In this document: positions 24,927 to 27,778 of the stretch, in pieces
Layout of the letters: each line of letters starts with the position of its first letter
Position numbering within the stretch: the stretch's first letter is position 1
NCBI GenBank assembly: GCA_002421845.1
Contig: DISL01000041.1
Coordinates: 12,186-39,963, forward strand
Direction: 5' to 3'
From: Epsilonproteobacteria bacterium UBA6211
GTDB taxonomy: Bacteria; Campylobacterota; Campylobacteria; Campylobacterales; Arcobacteraceae
Length of the DNA stretch: 27,778 nt
The notes under the pieces: generated by a model
Told to the model about the DNA's origin: nothing
Databases searched by the model: none
Seen by the model: only the letters and a program-made list of their open reading frames with translations
Made by a program: the position numbers and the translations under genes

Positions 24927-26252
24927 ATGAATATTAATACGAAAGAAATTTTAGCAATTTTAAAAGAAGAATCTACATCTACGGACTATGAAAGATTTTT
25001 AAAGCAGTTATCATATAGAAAACAAGGTTCTAGCGAGAAGCTTGTAATATTTGATGCACCGAATAAATATCTTGCGAATTGGATAAAAACAAAATTCTCA
25101 AATGAATTAAGATATGCTATAGAGAAACTTACTTCACAAAAACCAAAAATAGAGATAAAAGTTGCCGGTGAAAAAAAAGCAACTAAAAAAGAATCAAATG
25201 AAACTCAAAATGCAACTAAAATAAATGAAAGTACCATCTTAAATCCTTCATATACTTTTGATTCTTTTGTTGTTGGAAGCTCAAATCAAATGGCATTTAA
25301 TGCTTCACTTGCAGTTGCTAAAAAACCTGGAATTCAATATAATCCACTTTTTATATACGGTGGTACGGGACTTGGTAAAACGCACCTTTTACAAGCTATT
25401 GGAAACTATAATGTAGAACTTGGTAAAACCGTAATTTACGTTACTATAGAACAATTTATGAACGATTTTACATTTTCACTTAGAAATCAAAATATGGAAC
25501 ATTTTAGAAACAAATATCGTAAATGTGACCTTCTTTTGATAGATGACGTTCAATTTTTAAGCGGTAAAGAACAAACTCAAGAGGAGTTCTTCCATACATT
25601 CAATGAACTTCATAGTGCAAACAAACAAATAGTTATGACATCAGATAGACTTCCATCTCAAATAGCTTCACTTGTTGATAGGCTCAAAAGCCGTTTTGAA
25701 TGGGGCTTGACGGCAGATATTCAAATACCTGGGTTAGAGACAAAAATAGCTATTATCGAGAAAAAAAGTGAGCTCAACGGTATCAAGCTAACAAAAGACG
25801 TAATAGACTATATAGCTACCAATCTTGATAATTCTATTAGAGAAATAGAGGGTGTTTTAATAAGAATAAATGCCTCTGCAAATCTTCTAAATCAAGAAAT
25901 CAACCTTGATTTAGTCAAAAATCTTTTAAAAGAACAAATAAAAGAGCAAAAAGAAAATATTAAGCTTCCTGATATTATAAATATAGTAGCAAAAGAGCTT
26001 AATATAAAGCCAAGCGATATAAAATCAAAAAAACGTACTGCTGCAGTTGCAAACGCAAGAAGAATAGTAATATACCTTGCAAAAGAGCTTACGCATAATT
26101 CAATGCCTAATATTGCACAGTACTTAGGTATGAAAGATCACTCTTCTATAAGTCATTCTATAAAAAAAGCAAATGAACTAATAGAAACTGATGAAAATTT
26201 CAAAGTAATTATAGAAAATTTAAAAAATAAAGTAATAAATAAGGAGTGGTAG
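24927..26252 (+). CDS. dnaA: Chromosomal replication initiator protein DnaA
   Basis: 441 residues. Domain I spans about 1-78, followed by a short Lys/Asn-rich linker (about 79-105) and the AAA+ domain with Walker A GGTGLGKT (145-152) and Walker B LLLIDDVQ (202-209). The C-terminal DNA-binding domain carries the DnaA signature DHSSISHSIKKA. DnaA binds the boxes on both sides of its gene, opens the origin and loads the helicase. The start has an AGAGGA site 4-5 nt upstream. The order dnaA-dnaN-gyrB follows. Confidence 0.98.
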   Translation: MNINTKEILAILKEESTSTDYERFLKQLSYRKQGSSEKLVIFDAPNKYLANWIKTKFSNELRYAIEKLTSQKPKIEIKVAGEKKATKKESNETQNATKINESTILNPSYTFDSFVVGSSNQMAFNASLAVAKKPGIQYNPLFIYGGTGLGKTHLLQAIGNYNVELGKTVIYVTIEQFMNDFTFSLRNQNMEHFRNKYRKCDLLLIDDVQFLSGKEQTQEEFFHTFNELHSANKQIVMTSDRLPSQIASLVDRLKSRFEWGLTADIQIPGLETKIAIIEKKSELNGIKLTKDVIDYIATNLDNSIREIEGVLIRINASANLLNQEINLDLVKNLLKEQIKEQKENIKLPDIINIVAKELNIKPSDIKSKKRTAAVANARRIVIYLAKELTHNSMPNIAQYLGMKDHSSISHSIKKANELIETDENFKVIIENLKNKVINKEW

Positions 26253-26409
26253 AAAAAGTTTAGACACTAAATGTGAATAGATGTGAATATAAATTAAAAG
26301 TTCTTCATGGGCTGTAAGGCTTATTTTATGAGGCTTCTAACAATATTTTCATCTATTCACATTACTCTACTACCAACACTAAATAAAGAAAATTAATAAG
26401 GGGAAAAAG
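26253..26409. other. oriC2: three perfect DnaA boxes between dnaA and dnaN
   Basis: TATTCACAT occurs three times in this 157-bp gap: reversed at 26271-26279 and 26281-26289 (exactly 10 bp apart, one helical turn) and forward at 26354-26362. This is the second half of a bipartite origin of the type described in Helicobacter and other Campylobacterota. A dnaN ribosome site (AAGGGG, 26399-26403) ends the gap. Confidence 0.75.
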
Positions 26410-27486
26410 ATGAAATTAACCGTAAACAAATCTATATTTGAAAATGTTGTATCTTCAATGCAACCTTTTTTGGATAAAAAAGATGCTAGTTCTATAACTT
26501 CACATATTTATCTTGAAGTTTCAAATAATTCTTTAATAGTAAAATCAACGGATTATGAAATAGGGTTAAAAGTATCTATAAATGATATAAGTGATTGTTC
26601 AAACGGTAAAGCAACGGTAAACGGTGTAAATTTACTTGGTATTATAAGAAGATTAAAAAATGACAATATATCAGTACAAACACTTGCAAACGGTCAACTT
26701 GAAATAAAACAAAGTCGTTCAAATTTTAAACTTCCTATGTATAATGCAGAAGAATTCCCTTTATTTCCTGAACTACAAAAACTAAATAAATTGGAAATAA
26801 ATATAGTTAATCTTGTAAATAGTATGAAAAAAATTACACCGTCTATAGATAACAATAATCCTAAATATGAATTAAACGGTGCATTAATAGATATAAAAGA
26901 GAGTAAAATAAACTTTGTTTCAACAGATACTAGAAGATTAAGTGTAACATACCTAAACAACAGTACAAATAATTCTGCTCAACTTATAATCCCTAAAAAA
27001 GCAGTTATTGAAATAGGTAAAATATTTTTAAACAATGAAATTGAAGTTAAATATGATGAAACAAACCTTGTAATAAGTAGTGATAATACTCAATTCTTTA
27101 CAAAATTAATAAACGGTAAATTCCCTGATTATCAAAGAATTATACCTACAAGTTTAAAATACAATCTTCATATTCCAAAAGATGAATTTATAGAATCTAT
27201 AAAACTTGTAACTTCACTTTTTGCAAATATTAAAATATCTTTTTCAAATGATAAAATCATATTTGAATCATTAGACGAAGAGAGTGAAGCAAAAACACAA
27301 CTTGATATAGGTTTAAGTATCAATGAAGATTTTTATATAGCAGTTAATAGTAAATATTTACTTGATTTCTTATCACAAGTAAATCATGAAACATTTAAAT
27401 TAGGATTCAATTCTTCTAATCTTCCGTTTTATTTAGAAGATGATAAATTTTTTACTATCATAATGCCGATAATATTAGAAAAATAA
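26410..27486 (+). CDS. dnaN: DNA polymerase III beta subunit (sliding clamp)
   Basis: 358 residues, normal for the beta clamp, with three repeated clamp domains. It shows the DnaN features VSSMQPFLDKKD near the N-terminus, NGALIDI plus STDTRRLSV (about 175-182), NGKFPDYQRIIP (about 236-247) and the C-terminal MPIILEK, where many clamps have MPMR. The dimer encircles DNA and tethers polymerase III. It has an AAGGGG site 6-7 nt before the ATG and is followed 20 bp later by gyrB, so the two are probably co-transcribed. Confidence 0.97.
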   Translation: MKLTVNKSIFENVVSSMQPFLDKKDASSITSHIYLEVSNNSLIVKSTDYEIGLKVSINDISDCSNGKATVNGVNLLGIIRRLKNDNISVQTLANGQLEIKQSRSNFKLPMYNAEEFPLFPELQKLNKLEINIVNLVNSMKKITPSIDNNNPKYELNGALIDIKESKINFVSTDTRRLSVTYLNNSTNNSAQLIIPKKAVIEIGKIFLNNEIEVKYDETNLVISSDNTQFFTKLINGKFPDYQRIIPTSLKYNLHIPKDEFIESIKLVTSLFANIKISFSNDKIIFESLDEESEAKTQLDIGLSINEDFYIAVNSKYLLDFLSQVNHETFKLGFNSSNLPFYLEDDKFFTIIMPIILEK

Positions 27487-27506
27487 GACTAAAAAGGAAT
27501 TAATAA

Positions 27507-27778
27507 ATGACTCAAGAATATGGCGCAAGTAATATTAAAGTTCTAAAGGGTTTAGAAGCTGTTAGAAAAAGACCTGGTATGTATATCGGTGATACAAGTA
27601 TCAACGGTCTTCATCATATGGTTTACGAAGTTGTAGATAACTCTATAGATGAGGCTATGGCTGGATTTTGTGATACTATAAACGTAACAATTACAAAAAC
27701 AAACACTGTTATAGTAAAAGATAACGGTCGTGGTATTCCTACCGATATTCACCCAACGGAAGGTATTTCAGCTGCAAC
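27507..27778 (+). CDS. gyrB: DNA gyrase subunit B, N-terminal fragment cut by window end
   Basis: The first 90 codons are present and the frame stays open to the last base. The GHKL ATPase elements of GyrB are seen: KRPGMYIGDT (21-30), HHMVYEVVDNSIDEAMAG with Glu41 and Asn45, and DNGRGIPTDIHP (72-83). GyrB supplies the ATP hydrolysis for negative supercoiling with GyrA. An AAGGAA site (27494-27499) precedes the ATG by about 7 nt. Position after dnaN is the common bacterial order. Confidence 0.97.
   Translation, partial: MTQEYGASNIKVLKGLEAVRKRPGMYIGDTSINGLHHMVYEVVDNSIDEAMAGFCDTINVTITKTNTVIVKDNGRGIPTDIHPTEGISAA

Noticed and set aside
1..27778. CRISPR arrays, tRNA or rRNA genes, transposase genes
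   Set aside because: No regularly spaced repeats, cloverleaf-like segments, rRNA-like sequence or transposase motifs were recognised on either strand by eye.

Overview
The window is AT-rich bacterial DNA spanning a chromosomal replication origin. dnaA, dnaN and the first 90 codons of gyrB run rightward at the right end. Clusters of TTCAC-core DnaA boxes lie on both sides of dnaA, the bipartite arrangement known from Campylobacterota (Epsilonproteobacteria). DnaA box type, ThyX-type thymidylate synthase, ruvC close to dnaA, low G+C and protein character together suggest Campylobacterota, most likely Arcobacteraceae. That assignment is inference from recognition, not from a database search. Almost all genes left of the origin are on the minus strand, so they point away from it as expected for a left replichore.

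Region 1 (1-14141, minus strand) is a compact type I secretion and giant-adhesin cluster, in transcription order: a TolC-family outer-membrane channel, an OmpA-like protein, a LapB/LssB-type ABC exporter, an HlyD-type adaptor, a small LuxR-type regulator, and a >2448-residue surface adhesin with a LapA-like N-terminal retention module that runs off the left edge. Unusual points are a thrombospondin-type-3 (calcium) repeat on the TolC C-terminus with the same C-x13-C spacing as the two repeats in the neighbouring OmpA protein, a second degenerate OmpA domain, an exporter with Gln in place of the switch His, no obvious di-alanine LapG site in the adhesin, and a perfect 14-bp dyad between regulator and adhesin genes.

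Region 2 (14295-19534) holds small housekeeping and membrane genes: a small multidrug-export family membrane protein, divergent sixA with overlapping promoters, a ychJ-like gene, a MscS channel, then a plus-strand pair of a periplasmic amino-acid-type binding protein and a membrane diguanylate cyclase (probably one sensory unit), and a purine-type phosphoribosyltransferase.

Region 3 (19571-24694) holds typA/bipA (TTG start), thyX, ruvC and a REC-PAS-PAS-HD-GYP regulator that overlaps ruvC by 4 bp. Between the convergent thyX and ruvC lies a 148-bp TA-flanked imperfect palindrome that looks like a MITE; its right end supplies the last two codons and stop of ruvC.

Region 4 (24688-27778) is oriC1, dnaA, oriC2, dnaN and gyrB. 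DnaA-type boxes run into the start codon of the HD-GYP gene, and a 14-bp exact direct repeat brackets the AT-rich segment before dnaA. A cyclic-di-GMP synthase and a probable phosphodiesterase lie within 17 kb of the adhesin cluster, compatible with c-di-GMP control of adhesion, but no LapD or LapG homologue is visible here. No tRNA, rRNA, CRISPR array or transposase gene was seen, and no gene-free stretch exceeds about 235 bp.
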